Made by a program: the position numbers and the translations under genes. The notes under the pieces were generated by a model. The model did no database searches, had not been told where the DNA came from, and saw only the letters and a program-made list of their open reading frames with translations. Source: CAINVV01 sp963663005 (GTDB lineage Bacteria; Bacteroidota; Bacteroidia; Bacteroidales; Prolixibacteraceae). From it: a stretch of DNA of 64,000 nt. This document shows positions 7,901-17,722 of this stretch, piece after piece (the stretch's first letter is position 1; every line of letters starts with the position of its first letter). The stretch covers positions 611,576 to 675,575 of the forward strand of contig CAXXHH010000014.1 of NCBI GenBank assembly GCA_963663005.2, written 5' to 3'.

Positions 7901-10129
7901 ATGAAAATTGTGTATTCTTTCGTATTATCCTTAGCCCTCATGCTGAGCTGCTTGTCGGGCAAATCTCAAAGCCAGACCAAATACGTCGATCCATTCATTG
8001 GATCTGGTGGTCATGGTCATGTTTTTGTCGGAGCGTCCGTTCCGTTTGGCGCGGTACAATTGGGCCCGAATAACATATACAAAGGATGGGACTGGTGCTC
8101 CGGTTACCATTATTCCGATAGTCTGATTATTGGGTTCTCACACCTGCATCTGAGTGGAACCGGAATCGGCGATCTGGCCGATGTGCTGGTAATGCCGGTT
8201 ACAGGCAAAGTTTTGCTTGACAAAGGCAGGCAGGAATTTCCGCACAATGGTTATCTCACAACATTCAAACATAAAAATGAAGTTGCCAAAGCCGGCTATT
8301 ATTCGGTAAAGCTGGACAATGGCGTCGCTGTTGAATTAACGGCAACTGAACGGGTCGGTTTTCATCAGTACCAGTTTCCCTCAAGTGAAGATGCGCACAT
8401 AATCATTGATCTGAAAGAAGGAATCAACGACAAGAGTCCCGATACCTATATCGAACAAGTCGACGATTTTACACTTAAAGGGTACCGGTTTTCGTCTGGT
8501 TGGGCAAAAAATCAGCGAGTGTTTTTTGCTGTCAGAACATCAAAGCCAATTCGCAACCTGGCGCTTTACAACGAAGGGAAATCGCAATCCGGGAGAAACG
8601 CCAAAGGGAATTCGGTGAAAGGAGTGCTGGAATTCGAACGGGGCATTTTTGTGCAGCTCAAAGTGGGTATCTCGCCAGTAGGCGCGGACAATGCACTAGC
8701 AAACATTGAAGCCGAAATTCCGGACTGGAACTTTAAGAACGTGGCGAAACAAGCCGATCAAAAATGGAACAAGGAGTTGTCCAGAATCGACATTCAAACA
8801 TCAAGCACAAAAGACAAGAGAATATTTTACACTGCCCTGTTTCATTCTTTGATCCATCCTTCGCTGTTTAATGATCACGATGGACAGTATCAGGGCGCCG
8901 ATCAAAAAAGTCATGCCAATCCGGGTTATAATACCCATTCCGTTTTTTCGACCTGGGATACTTACCGGGCAGAACATCCACTTTTTACGCTCATTGCCCC
9001 CAATCGAGTCAATGATTTCGTAAACTCTATGCTGGCAATATTCGATGAACAAGGATATCTGCCCATATGGCACCTCAATGGCAATGAAACCGGGACAATG
9101 GTTGGAATCAGCAGCTTACAGATTATCGCAGAAGCATATGTCAAAGGATTCAGAGGATTTGATGGCAAAAGAGCCTTCGCCGCGATGAAGGCCACGGCCA
9201 TGTCAGATCTGCGCGGACTGGATTACATTAAGAAATTTCAGCCAATCACGTCAGATAATAACAAAAACCGCCCGGTGGCACAGGCACTCGAACTGGCCAT
9301 CGGCGATGCAAGCATTGCCCTGATGGCCAAAGCGATGGGAAATACTGAAGATTACGAGTATTTCAAAAAGCGTGCGGCCAGTTATCACTTGTACTACGAT
9401 TCAGAATCGGGCTTCTTCAGAGGAAAAATGAGTGACGGCAGCTGGAATCCGATTTTCGATCCGATTAAATCGACCAGGCCCTGGGCGTCAGATTATGCTG
9501 AAGGCAATGCCTGGCAGTACCTGTGGCTTGTGCCTCAGGATGTGCCGGGATTGATATCCCTTCTGGGCGGTGAAAAATCATTTTCAGACAAACTGGATAA
9601 GTTTTTCTCCCTGAAGGGTGAGTCGGGAGATGAGGCTCTTGTCGATTTAACTGGCGTCATTGGGCAATATGCGCACGGGAACGAACCTAGTCACCATATA
9701 GCGTACCTATATAATTACGCCGGACAACAATGGAAAACGGCTGAAAAGGTCAGGTACATCATGAAGGAATTTTACAATGATCAACCAGATGGTGTCATTG
9801 GAAACGAAGATTGTGGCCAAATGTCGGCATGGTATATTTTTTCATCGCTGGGCTTTTATCCGGTACTGCCAGCCTCGGGAATCTATGCAATTGGCAGTCC
9901 TCTTTTCGATAAGGCCACCCTAAAATTTGAGGACGGTAAAAAATTCATAATTGAAACTTCCCACAATTCTGATAAGGACATTTATATTCAAAAAGTCGAA
10001 TTGAATGGGAAGATTTACAAGCACAGTTATATTAGTCATCAGGATATCGTAGCAGGCGGAATCCTTCATATAACTATGGGAAATAGTCCCAACAAGGAGT
10101 ATGGCACAGCGGCCGCGGGTCGACCCTGA
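7901..10129 (+). CDS. GH92 exo-alpha-mannosidase (canonical subgroup)
   Basis: 742 residues with a signal peptide (MKIVYSFVLSLALMLSC; a lipoprotein Cys at 17 is possible). The N-terminal GH92 beta-sandwich starts YVDPFIGSGGHGHVFVGASVPFG and includes GWDWCSGYHYSD and IGFSHLHLSGTG, typical of classical calcium-dependent alpha-mannosidases. The (alpha/alpha)6 domain carries HGNEPSHHIAYLYNY, where GH92 enzymes place the acid Glu, and GNEDCGQMSAWY, which carries the base Asp. The first acidic position of that DED/NED triplet is Asn here, unlike the other three GH92 proteins in the window. It ends in EYGTAAAGRP, comparable to the usual WGxxxxxRP tail. It is the only gene between operators A and B, so it is probably monocistronic under regulator control. 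Confidence 0.95.
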   Translation: MKIVYSFVLSLALMLSCLSGKSQSQTKYVDPFIGSGGHGHVFVGASVPFGAVQLGPNNIYKGWDWCSGYHYSDSLIIGFSHLHLSGTGIGDLADVLVMPVTGKVLLDKGRQEFPHNGYLTTFKHKNEVAKAGYYSVKLDNGVAVELTATERVGFHQYQFPSSEDAHIIIDLKEGINDKSPDTYIEQVDDFTLKGYRFSSGWAKNQRVFFAVRTSKPIRNLALYNEGKSQSGRNAKGNSVKGVLEFERGIFVQLKVGISPVGADNALANIEAEIPDWNFKNVAKQADQKWNKELSRIDIQTSSTKDKRIFYTALFHSLIHPSLFNDHDGQYQGADQKSHANPGYNTHSVFSTWDTYRAEHPLFTLIAPNRVNDFVNSMLAIFDEQGYLPIWHLNGNETGTMVGISSLQIIAEAYVKGFRGFDGKRAFAAMKATAMSDLRGLDYIKKFQPITSDNNKNRPVAQALELAIGDASIALMAKAMGNTEDYEYFKKRAASYHLYYDSESGFFRGKMSDGSWNPIFDPIKSTRPWASDYAEGNAWQYLWLVPQDVPGLISLLGGEKSFSDKLDKFFSLKGESGDEALVDLTGVIGQYAHGNEPSHHIAYLYNYAGQQWKTAEKVRYIMKEFYNDQPDGVIGNEDCGQMSAWYIFSSLGFYPVLPASGIYAIGSPLFDKATLKFEDGKKFIIETSHNSDKDIYIQKVELNGKIYKHSYISHQDIVAGGILHITMGNSPNKEYGTAAAGRP

Positions 10130-10292
10130 ATAGTCTCCACATTCCATCCAGGATTTCAACCTCGATTTTAGAATGTAAATGGTCTCAATATCTGAGTATG
10201 AGATCTATTTTGAGCTCTGCAGATGTCCGGAAAATCAATCTGAATCGATCGGATCAATACCGTTACCATTCTCAAAATCTGAACGTTAATAA

Positions 10293-10373
10293 ATTAATAA
10301 TAAATTAATAAATTATTATATCACCGTTTGCTAAATATTAATCGAGGTATTAACTGGTAACCACTTTATTTGC
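10293..10373 (+). promoter_or_regulatory. phased PUL operator/promoter element B
   Basis: TTAA(T) half-sites start at 10294, 10305, 10338 and 10350 (11, 33, 12 bp), with CTTTATTTGC at 10364-10373. The distance from the second half-site to the promoter box equals that in elements A and C. An additional TTAATAAA lies just upstream at 10286. It precedes the long enzyme operon that begins at 10419. The remainder of 10130-10292 shows no gene and no convincing terminator. Confidence 0.7.
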
Positions 10374-10418
10374 ACTTGAATCATCCCCGAACAGAAGCTC
10401 ACCAAAAAAATTAAACTT

Positions 10419-11684
10419 ATGAGAATAATCCTGACCTTACTGCTCACTTTTCTGATCTCCTCGAATTCATTGGTATTTGCCGGGACCAAACATTCCAAAG
10501 CAACCAAATACCCCTCCTACAAAGGGCTTGTAATGGCCGGATATCAGGGATGGTTTCGTGCGTCGAAGGATGGGACAATGTATCCCGACGAGAAGCAGGT
10601 TCGTATTGATATGTGGCCAGATGTGACCGAATATGAAAAAACCTATCCAACGGGTCTGAAGCTTGCCGACGGAAGTACTGCCCGTTTCTTCAGTTCAAAT
10701 GACCAAAGCACGGTCGATCTCCATTTCAAATGGATGAAACAGTACGGACTCGATGGCGTCTTCATGCAACGTTTTTTTGGAGCAGCGAAACCCCAGGGCC
10801 GTCACAGCGGATCGACGTTGGTGCTCAAAGATGCACTGGAAGCAGCCTCGAAATATGACAGAGCTATTGGAGTGATGTACGATCTTTCAGGCTTGCAAAG
10901 ATCCGGAGAGGACTGCTCCGTCTTGATTGAAGACTGGAAATACCTGGTTGATTCGTTGCATGTGACGAACCAGAAAGGTGCACAGACTTACATCTTTCAC
11001 AATGGCAAGCCGCTGGTTACTATCTGGGGCGTAGGTTTCCCCGACCGTTCATACAACATCAGGAACATTGGCTTGCAACGATTTATCGATTTTCTCAAAA
11101 ACGACCCGGTATATGGCGGATGCGCTGTGATGTTGGGTGTTCCGACTTTCTGGCGCGAGCTGAATGCCGATTGCACTCCTGATCCTTATCTGCATGAACT
11201 GATTCAGCAGTGCGATATCGTACTTCCGTGGATGGTGCAGCGCTTTTCACCGTTGCTGCACAACGATATGGATCGGTACCGCGACGTAATCCTTGGCGAT
11301 ATTAAGTGGTGTAAAGAACATAACATCAGCTATGTTCCGTGTGTTTGTCCGGGTTTTAGCTGGCACAACCTGAGCCGTTTCGAATTTCCGAATGATGTAA
11401 AACCTTCAGGGTCTATTCCTCGTCAGGGTGGTCGCTTTTATTGGCAACAGATGTCCACGGCCATGTTGGCTGGTGCGGAAATGATCTACGTGGCCATGTT
11501 CGACGAGGTGAACGAGGGGACAGCCATCTTTAAATGCACAGACAATCCTCCGGTAAGTGATGTGGCTAAGTTTGTGAACATGGACGGCAAACCTTCCGAT
11601 CTGTATTTGTGGCTTACGGGTGAAGCTGCAAAAATGCTCCGGAAAGAGAAACCACTCAGTTTCACCATGCCCGAACGAAAATGA
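10419..11684 (+). CDS. GH99/GH71-like glycoside hydrolase (copy 1)
   Basis: 421 residues with a signal peptide (MRIILTLLLTFLISSNSLVFA). The core starts YKGLVMAGYQGWF and continues LHFKWMKQYGLDGVFMQRF, a pattern I associate with the uncharacterised bacterial GH99/GH71-like group. Near residue 361 it has MFDEVNEGTAIF. This aligns with the catalytic FNEWHEGT segment of GH99 endo-alpha-1,2-mannosidases/mannanases, in which two Glu three residues apart act, so the catalytic pair appears intact. With GH92 enzymes on both sides, an endo-acting alpha-mannan enzyme is a reasonable inference, but GH71 is an alpha-1,3-glucanase family and cannot be excluded. It is the first gene after operator B and has two paralogues here (24522 and 53395). 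Confidence 0.82.
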   Translation: MRIILTLLLTFLISSNSLVFAGTKHSKATKYPSYKGLVMAGYQGWFRASKDGTMYPDEKQVRIDMWPDVTEYEKTYPTGLKLADGSTARFFSSNDQSTVDLHFKWMKQYGLDGVFMQRFFGAAKPQGRHSGSTLVLKDALEAASKYDRAIGVMYDLSGLQRSGEDCSVLIEDWKYLVDSLHVTNQKGAQTYIFHNGKPLVTIWGVGFPDRSYNIRNIGLQRFIDFLKNDPVYGGCAVMLGVPTFWRELNADCTPDPYLHELIQQCDIVLPWMVQRFSPLLHNDMDRYRDVILGDIKWCKEHNISYVPCVCPGFSWHNLSRFEFPNDVKPSGSIPRQGGRFYWQQMSTAMLAGAEMIYVAMFDEVNEGTAIFKCTDNPPVSDVAKFVNMDGKPSDLYLWLTGEAAKMLRKEKPLSFTMPERK

Positions 11685-11818
11685 CGAGTCAGAAACGTTG
11701 AAATTTAGTTGCGATGAATTTCCGGATCTTCCGAAAATTCGGTTAGATTTAAATGAGAAAGAGGATAGAAAAAAAAAGCGACCAATCTAAATATTTTTAA
11801 ACCGAGTTAATTGAGAAA

Positions 11819-14077
11819 ATGATGAAAAAAATAGTTGCCCGTCTTTCAGCGGTTATAGTTATTCTTGGAATTTTGGTACCAAATGCAAATGCTCAAAAAG
11901 AACCTGTAGACTATGTAAATCCGTATATGGGTAACATAAGTCACTTGTTGGTACCAACTTACCCGACGATCCATTTACCAAACAGTATCCTGCGGGTGTA
12001 CCCGGAGCGAGGCGATTTTACCGGTGATCAACTTCGGGGCCTCCCATTGGTGGTTACCAGTCATAGGGGCAGTTCGGCTTTTAACCTGAGCCCTTTTCAG
12101 GGGGATGAAAAAGATATCCGTCCGGTCATTTCATATAGCTATGATCAGGAGCAACTTACACCATATTCCTACTCCGTTTATCTGGATGATCAGCAGACCA
12201 GTGTAAAGTTTGGATTGTCGCATCAGAGTGCTGCCTATGAGTTGAATTTTGAGCAGAAAGGGGCGGCCTATCTGATCCTGAATTCCCGGAGCGGCGCACT
12301 AACGTGGGATGGCGAGGCGGTAAGCGGCTTCCAGTCGATCCAGAATAATACCCGTGTTTTCCTTTACCTGAAACCGGAACAGAAGCCTGAAAGTGTCTCC
12401 GTTTTGAAAGAATCAGGTCAGATCTCGGGAACATCGGCCAACGGACGCAATGCATGTCTCGTATTGAAATTCGCTACGTCCGTGAAAAAAATTAATCTGC
12501 GCTACGGCGTTTCCTTCATTGATGAGTCTCAAGCCCGAAAGAATATGATCCGGGAGATTGGGAGCAAAGATTTGAAAACGATTCAGGCAGAGGGACGCAG
12601 CGTCTGGAACGAAACGTTGGGTAAAATACATGTAGAAGGAGGAAGCCCGGATGAGAAGACTGTTTTCTACACATCGCTTTACCGGACATTTGAACGACCA
12701 GTAGGTATCTCTGAAGACGGTCGCTATTACAGCGCCTTCGACGGAACAATCCACAACGATAACGGAAAACCATTTTTTACAGACGACTGGATTTGGGATG
12801 CATACAGGGCTCACCATCCGCTGCGCATTTTGCTGGATCCAAAAAAAGAAGAGTTAATCCTTCATTCTTTTGTTGAAATGGCCTTACAGATGGAGCATCA
12901 CTGGATGCCAACTTTCCCTGAAATCACTGGAGACAGCAGGCGCATGAACTCAAATCATGGTGTAGCCTCTGTGATTGATGCGTACAGAAAAGGATTGAAA
13001 GGCTTCGATCTTGGAGTGGCCTACCAGGTTTGCAAAGCTGGAATAACTGAAAAGACGCTGGCTCCATGGTCGGGTATGCCTGCCGGAAAACTTGATAAAT
13101 TCTATAGAGATCACGGTTATATTCCAGCCTTAAAAGACGGCGAACAGGAGACAATTCCGGAGGTTCACTCGTTCGAACGCCGCCAACCGGTGGCAGTTAC
13201 ACTAGGTACTTCCTATGACGAATGGTGCCTGTCTCAGATCGCTAAAGAGCTTGGCAAGACTGCCGATTACAACTATTTTCTAAAGAGCTCATACAATTAC
13301 CGCAACATCTTCAATTCGAAAACCGGCTTCTTCCATCCAAAAGACAGTGCCGGCAACTTTATTGAACCATTTGATTATGTTTTCTCAGGTGGACTGGGAG
13401 CTCGTGGATCGTATGGTGAGAATAACGGATGGATTTACCGTTGGGATGTACAACACAACATTGGCGACCTGATCAGTCTGATGGGCGGTCGCGAAAATTT
13501 TGTCAATAACCTTGACGGGATGTTTTCTCAACCATTAGGAAAAGGGAAATATGCATTTTATGCACAGTTGCCCGACCAAACCGGTAACGTTGGTCAGTTT
13601 TCAATGGCCAATGAACCTGCGTTGCATATTCCATACCTGTACAATTATGCAGGTCAGCCCTGGAAAACGCAGAAGCGCATTCGCTCCCTGCTCAAAGAAT
13701 GGTTCCGTAACGACCTGATGGGTGTTCCCGGCGATGAAGACGGAGGTGGCATGTCTTCTTTTGTAGTGTTCTCATCAATGGGATTTTATCCTGTGACACC
13801 TGGCTCACCTACATATAATATTGGAAGTCCGCTGTTTGAAAAGGTGAAAGTCAGGCTGGATAACGGCAAATATTTTGAGATCGAAGCGCGCGGCTGTTCC
13901 GCGGAAAACAAATACATCCAGTCGGCTACGCTGGACGGTAAAGCTCTGGACAAGCCGTGGTTTAGTCATAAGGATCTGATTAACGGAGGAAAACTGATTT
14001 TGCAGATGGGCAACAAAGCAAACAGAAATTGGGGCAGTTCCCCGAACGATGCCCCACCTTCGGCTGAGGCATATTAA
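11819..14077 (+). CDS. GH92 family glycosidase (divergent subgroup, copy 1)
   Basis: 752 residues with a signal peptide ending near NANAQ. It starts YVNPYMGNISHLLVPTYP rather than with the canonical glycine-rich GH92 opening, so it belongs to a divergent GH92 subgroup. The acid region is MANEPALHIPYLYNY and the base region is PGDEDGGGMSSF, so the acidic residues are kept. It ends in NWGSSPNDAPPS. It resembles the gene at 34295 along its whole length, pointing to a duplication within the locus. The gap to the GH99-like gene upstream is 134 bp with no terminator seen, so it is probably in the same operon. Family assignment is firm; linkage specificity is not visible. Confidence 0.93.
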   Translation: MMKKIVARLSAVIVILGILVPNANAQKEPVDYVNPYMGNISHLLVPTYPTIHLPNSILRVYPERGDFTGDQLRGLPLVVTSHRGSSAFNLSPFQGDEKDIRPVISYSYDQEQLTPYSYSVYLDDQQTSVKFGLSHQSAAYELNFEQKGAAYLILNSRSGALTWDGEAVSGFQSIQNNTRVFLYLKPEQKPESVSVLKESGQISGTSANGRNACLVLKFATSVKKINLRYGVSFIDESQARKNMIREIGSKDLKTIQAEGRSVWNETLGKIHVEGGSPDEKTVFYTSLYRTFERPVGISEDGRYYSAFDGTIHNDNGKPFFTDDWIWDAYRAHHPLRILLDPKKEELILHSFVEMALQMEHHWMPTFPEITGDSRRMNSNHGVASVIDAYRKGLKGFDLGVAYQVCKAGITEKTLAPWSGMPAGKLDKFYRDHGYIPALKDGEQETIPEVHSFERRQPVAVTLGTSYDEWCLSQIAKELGKTADYNYFLKSSYNYRNIFNSKTGFFHPKDSAGNFIEPFDYVFSGGLGARGSYGENNGWIYRWDVQHNIGDLISLMGGRENFVNNLDGMFSQPLGKGKYAFYAQLPDQTGNVGQFSMANEPALHIPYLYNYAGQPWKTQKRIRSLLKEWFRNDLMGVPGDEDGGGMSSFVVFSSMGFYPVTPGSPTYNIGSPLFEKVKVRLDNGKYFEIEARGCSAENKYIQSATLDGKALDKPWFSHKDLINGGKLILQMGNKANRNWGSSPNDAPPSAEAY

Positions 14078-14128
14078 TCGCGACGGCATCTCAATTAAAT
14101 GCGTGGAATTAATAAAAATCTATTCAAT

Positions 14129-15442
14129 ATGAGAACAATACGATTTTTAATAGTGTCATTATTTGTATTGACTTTTGCCGGTCATTCGTTTGCCGTAACC
14201 GGGAAACTTCTTGCCGGGACTTCCAAAATTAATATTACACCCAAGGTGAATTATCCGCTACACGATTCATTGTACGCAAGAGCGTTGGTTCTTGATGTTA
14301 ATGGTGAGCGTTTAGCTTTTGTCTCTGTTGATCAGGCGATCTTTACGAACGAGAAAATTGGAAAAATCGGCAAAGAAAAATTCGGTATTAATAAGGTTTT
14401 ACTCTCCTCTTCACACACCCATTCGGGGAAACGGGATGTTGCCTTGATGGAGGCACAACTGACCAAATTGCTTGAAGATGCACTCAAAAATTTATTCCCC
14501 GCCAAGATAGCTGCTGGTCACCGCAACTTTCCTCAGTTAGGTTTCAATCGGCTGATTGTCCGCGAAGATGGGCATTCACGTGAATCATGGTTTAGTGACG
14601 ATCATTATACCGGCGAGAATCCGGAACGGATTCCATTTGGTCCGGTGGATCCGGAAGTCGGTGTTATAAAAATTGAAGATATGAACGGTCAGGCCCGGGC
14701 TATTCTCATGAATTACGCCATGCATTCCGACATCGTTTGCAGCAATTATGAAATTTCGGCCGATTACCCGGGAGTCGCCTGCCGCAAGGTTGAGGAAGCT
14801 TTTGGCAGCAAAATGACCTGTCTTTTTTCTGAGGGTGCCGGCGGGGATATTGAGTCTTTAATTATTAGTTCGCGCCGCAAAGGTCCGGATGATCCGTTCA
14901 AGTCCGATTACAGGACGATCGAGCGAGTAGGCGGTTTGTTGGCGTGGGAAACGATTGCATTGGCCAAATCACTGGAGCCTTCAGCACAGAAGGAGGTTGA
15001 GCTTAAATTCAAGGACGACTCACTCCTGTTTAATGGCCGATATAAAAAAGATGCGAGCTACAATGTTCATATTTCCACCATTCTCATCAATAACAAAATT
15101 GTTATCGCTACGTGTCCTGGAGAACCTTTTGTCCGTCTGCAACTTGACCTCAAGCGGAGGATCCGGGAAGCCGGAGCCATACCTTTTCTTTTTGGCTACA
15201 CATGGTTTGAAGGAACCTGGCCAAATTATATCCCCGATATCCAGTCTTCTGCACGCGGCGGATATGGCGCCGACCAAAGCGGACCTGAACCCATCGCCGT
15301 TGGTGCAGGCGAAGCAATTATGAATAAGCACTTTGAGAATTATTTCCGGCTGAACGGTCTAATGCGGGAAGTACCCGGACCGATCGGGTTCAAGGCTATC
15401 TCTCAATGGGAAATGAACGAAATTAAACCAAATAGTAAGTAA
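14129..15442 (+). CDS. neutral/alkaline ceramidase-like N-terminal domain protein
   Basis: 437 residues from the ATG at 14129. An in-frame ATG at 14099 would add ten residues before a normal signal peptide (MRTIRFLIVSLFVLTFAGHSFA), so I prefer 14129. The mature protein reads KLLAGTSKINITP, the typical opening of the neutral/alkaline non-lysosomal ceramidase superfamily (PF04734). It continues with LSSSHTHSGK (metal-binding His pair), MNYAMHSDIVCSN and FSEGAGGDIE. In PUL settings these proteins are seldom true ceramidases; a zinc amidase or esterase acting on a glycan substituent is an alternative. It lies 51 bp after a GH92 gene. Confidence 0.85.
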   Translation: MRTIRFLIVSLFVLTFAGHSFAVTGKLLAGTSKINITPKVNYPLHDSLYARALVLDVNGERLAFVSVDQAIFTNEKIGKIGKEKFGINKVLLSSSHTHSGKRDVALMEAQLTKLLEDALKNLFPAKIAAGHRNFPQLGFNRLIVREDGHSRESWFSDDHYTGENPERIPFGPVDPEVGVIKIEDMNGQARAILMNYAMHSDIVCSNYEISADYPGVACRKVEEAFGSKMTCLFSEGAGGDIESLIISSRRKGPDDPFKSDYRTIERVGGLLAWETIALAKSLEPSAQKEVELKFKDDSLLFNGRYKKDASYNVHISTILINNKIVIATCPGEPFVRLQLDLKRRIREAGAIPFLFGYTWFEGTWPNYIPDIQSSARGGYGADQSGPEPIAVGAGEAIMNKHFENYFRLNGLMREVPGPIGFKAISQWEMNEIKPNSK

Positions 15443-15471
15443 TCATAATTTGAACAGTTTAATATTTACCG

Positions 15472-16452
15472 ATGATGATAACGAATTTCAACACTCTAAA
15501 AATCAATTTGTCTGTGCATAAATCCGTTCGCACGACCTGTTTGACGGCATTTGCCTTTGTCCTGGTTTTCCTTTCGACAGCAGGTAGCGTATTTGCGCAA
15601 AAAAATCCGTTCATCACACATATGTATACTGCCGATCCGTCTGCGCATGTATGGAAAGGCGGGAGACTGTATGTCTATGCCTCTCACGATGTTGATCCGC
15701 CTAGAGGATGCGATTTGATGGATAAATACCATGTTTTTTCGACCAGAGATATGAAAAAATGGAAAGATCATGGTGAGATACTCAATTCAAGCCAGGTAGA
15801 ATGGGGCCGTAAGGAAGGTGGCTTTATGTGGGCACCTGATTGTGCGTTTAAAAACGGTACTTACTATTTCTATTTCCCTCATCCGAGTGGAACCGACTGG
15901 AATAAAACCTGGAAAATTGGTGTGGCCACCAGTAAGAAACCGGCAAGCGGCTTCACCTCAAAAGGGTTCATTCCCGGAGTGGGCGGATTTGCAATGATTG
16001 ATCCTTGCGTTTTTATGGACGACGACAAGCAGGCATACCTTTTCTATGGTGGAGGCAGCAAATGCCAGGGTGCAAAACTGAAGGACAATATGGTTGAAAT
16101 CGAAGGCGAAATGCAAAACATGACTGGCCTGGAAGATTTCCACGAAGCTGCATGGGTATTTAAAAGAAAAGGAATTTACTACCTGACATATGCCGATAAC
16201 AACCCACGTCAGAACCAGCTTCGTTATGCTACCAGCACCAATCCGCTCGGTCCGTGGAAATACCAGGGAGTATACCTGGAGCCTACCGGTTGCGACACGA
16301 GTCATGGTTCGGTTGTCGAATTTAAGGGACAGTGGTATGCGTTCTACCACAATAAGTCCATCTCCAACAAGGGTAACTTACGGTCGATCTGCGTGGACAA
16401 GCTATATTTCAATCCGGACGGCACAATTCAAAAAGTAATTCAAACAAAATAA
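15472..16452 (+). CDS. GH43-family glycosidase (copy 1)
   Basis: 326 residues with a long basic n-region and a signal peptide ending at GSVFAQ. It is a single five-bladed propeller domain of family GH43. TADPSAHVWKG carries the catalytic-base Asp, MIDPCVFMDDD the pKa-modulating Asp, and LEDFHEAAWVFK the acid Glu. Family members remove beta-xylose, alpha-arabinofuranose or galactose; which applies here is unknown. No carbohydrate-binding module is attached. It lies 29 bp after the ceramidase-like gene and 89 bp before the next gene, in the same direction. Confidence 0.92.
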   Translation: MMITNFNTLKINLSVHKSVRTTCLTAFAFVLVFLSTAGSVFAQKNPFITHMYTADPSAHVWKGGRLYVYASHDVDPPRGCDLMDKYHVFSTRDMKKWKDHGEILNSSQVEWGRKEGGFMWAPDCAFKNGTYYFYFPHPSGTDWNKTWKIGVATSKKPASGFTSKGFIPGVGGFAMIDPCVFMDDDKQAYLFYGGGSKCQGAKLKDNMVEIEGEMQNMTGLEDFHEAAWVFKRKGIYYLTYADNNPRQNQLRYATSTNPLGPWKYQGVYLEPTGCDTSHGSVVEFKGQWYAFYHNKSISNKGNLRSICVDKLYFNPDGTIQKVIQTK

Positions 16453-16541
16453 CACGAAATAGTCGTGTGAAATAGAGTACATCGACCGAAAATGAACATT
16501 TGGCTATTACATTTGACCGTAAAAAAATAAATCTTACACAA

Positions 16542-17663
16542 ATGAATTCACTCAAAATTATTTTTGCCTTCATCATTCTAGTTACGACTGTGGCCAATAA
16601 TCAGGCGCAGACGGCAGATCAAAAGCCAATCCGCCTGGCCATTGCAGGAATGACTCACGGACACATTTCTTTCATTCTCGGTAGAAAAGAAAAAAAAGAC
16701 TTTCAACTGGCTGGCGTCTATGAACCCAATACAGAACTCGCCAACAAGCTTTCAAAAAGGTACGGATTCGACAAGAGTTTGATCTATACGAATTTGGAGA
16801 AAATGTTGGATGACGTGAAACCGGAGGCCGTTGTTGCATTTGGCTCAGTATTCGAACACATGGCCGTTGTGGAGGCATGTGCCCCGCGTGGAATACATGT
16901 GATGGTCGAAAAGCCGCTGGCAACCAATGTCGCACATGCCAAAAGGATGGCCTTGCTTGCCGCCAAATACAAAATCCATTTACTTACGGACTTCGAAACA
17001 TCCTGGTACCCAACGACCGCCAAAACGTTCCAATTGGTGAACGACAGTAACTTCGTCGGCAACATCAAAAAGGTCGTTATCCACGATGGTCACCAGGGAC
17101 CGAAAGAAATCGGATGCGATAAGGTTTTTCTCGATTGGCTGACGGATCCTGTTCAAAATGGAGGTGGAGCGCTGATCGATTTTGGGTGCTATGGCGCGAA
17201 TCTGATGACATACCTGATGAAGGGTGAAGAACCTATTTCGGTTACAGCAGTTACCCAGCATTTTAAGCCTGAAGTTTACCCAAAAGTTGAGGATGAAGCG
17301 ACAATTATCGTTAGCTATCAGAAGGCACAGTGCATTATTCAAGCATCCTGGAACTGGCCCTTCAGCAGAAAAGATATGGAGGTTTACGGAGATCTGGGTC
17401 AAATCCTGACCGTAAATAATAGTGACATGCGCCTGAGGGGAAAAGCCATGAAAGTGGAACAAAAGGTACAGGTCACATCGAAGGATATTGCTGTTTATGA
17501 AGATCCGTTCGTCTACTTTTTTGATGTACTGAAGGGAAAAGTAACAATGAGCAATTATGACCTTTACTCATTGAAAAACAACATGATAGTTGTAGAAATA
17601 TTGGAAGCTGCGAGAGAATCTGCCAAAACCGGGAAAACGATACTGCTCAAGGGCAAGAAATAA
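16542..17663 (+). CDS. Gfo/Idh/MocA family oxidoreductase with Sec signal
   Basis: 373 residues from the ATG at 16542. The frame opens at 16500, but the first 14 codons are polar and precede a clean signal peptide (MNSLKIIFAFIILVTTVANNQAQ). The Rossmann segment is IRLAIAGMTHGHISFI, and the family motif is MVEKPLATN. GGGALIDFGCYGANLM is the usual catalytic-face segment of the C-terminal domain. Unlike the two Gfo/Idh proteins at the window start it has a Sec-type, not Tat-type, leader, so any NAD would have to be acquired outside the cytoplasm. Role unknown; by context it acts on a sugar released in the periplasm or works as a redox-neutral NAD-dependent glycosidase. Confidence 0.88.
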   Translation: MNSLKIIFAFIILVTTVANNQAQTADQKPIRLAIAGMTHGHISFILGRKEKKDFQLAGVYEPNTELANKLSKRYGFDKSLIYTNLEKMLDDVKPEAVVAFGSVFEHMAVVEACAPRGIHVMVEKPLATNVAHAKRMALLAAKYKIHLLTDFETSWYPTTAKTFQLVNDSNFVGNIKKVVIHDGHQGPKEIGCDKVFLDWLTDPVQNGGGALIDFGCYGANLMTYLMKGEEPISVTAVTQHFKPEVYPKVEDEATIIVSYQKAQCIIQASWNWPFSRKDMEVYGDLGQILTVNNSDMRLRGKAMKVEQKVQVTSKDIAVYEDPFVYFFDVLKGKVTMSNYDLYSLKNNMIVVEILEAARESAKTGKTILLKGKK

Positions 17664-17722
17664 CCAGGCGAAATTGCTTTCGATAAATCAGCTCGACTGA
17701 CAAACTAAACAAATTGGGAACT

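Noticed and set aside
10104..10127. GCGGCCGC and GTCGAC (NotI and SalI sites) close together at the end of the first GH92 gene, like a cloning linker
   Set aside because: The encoded end EYGTAAAGRP matches the natural WGxxxxxRP tail of GH92 proteins and the sequence continues without vector features, so chance is the better explanation.
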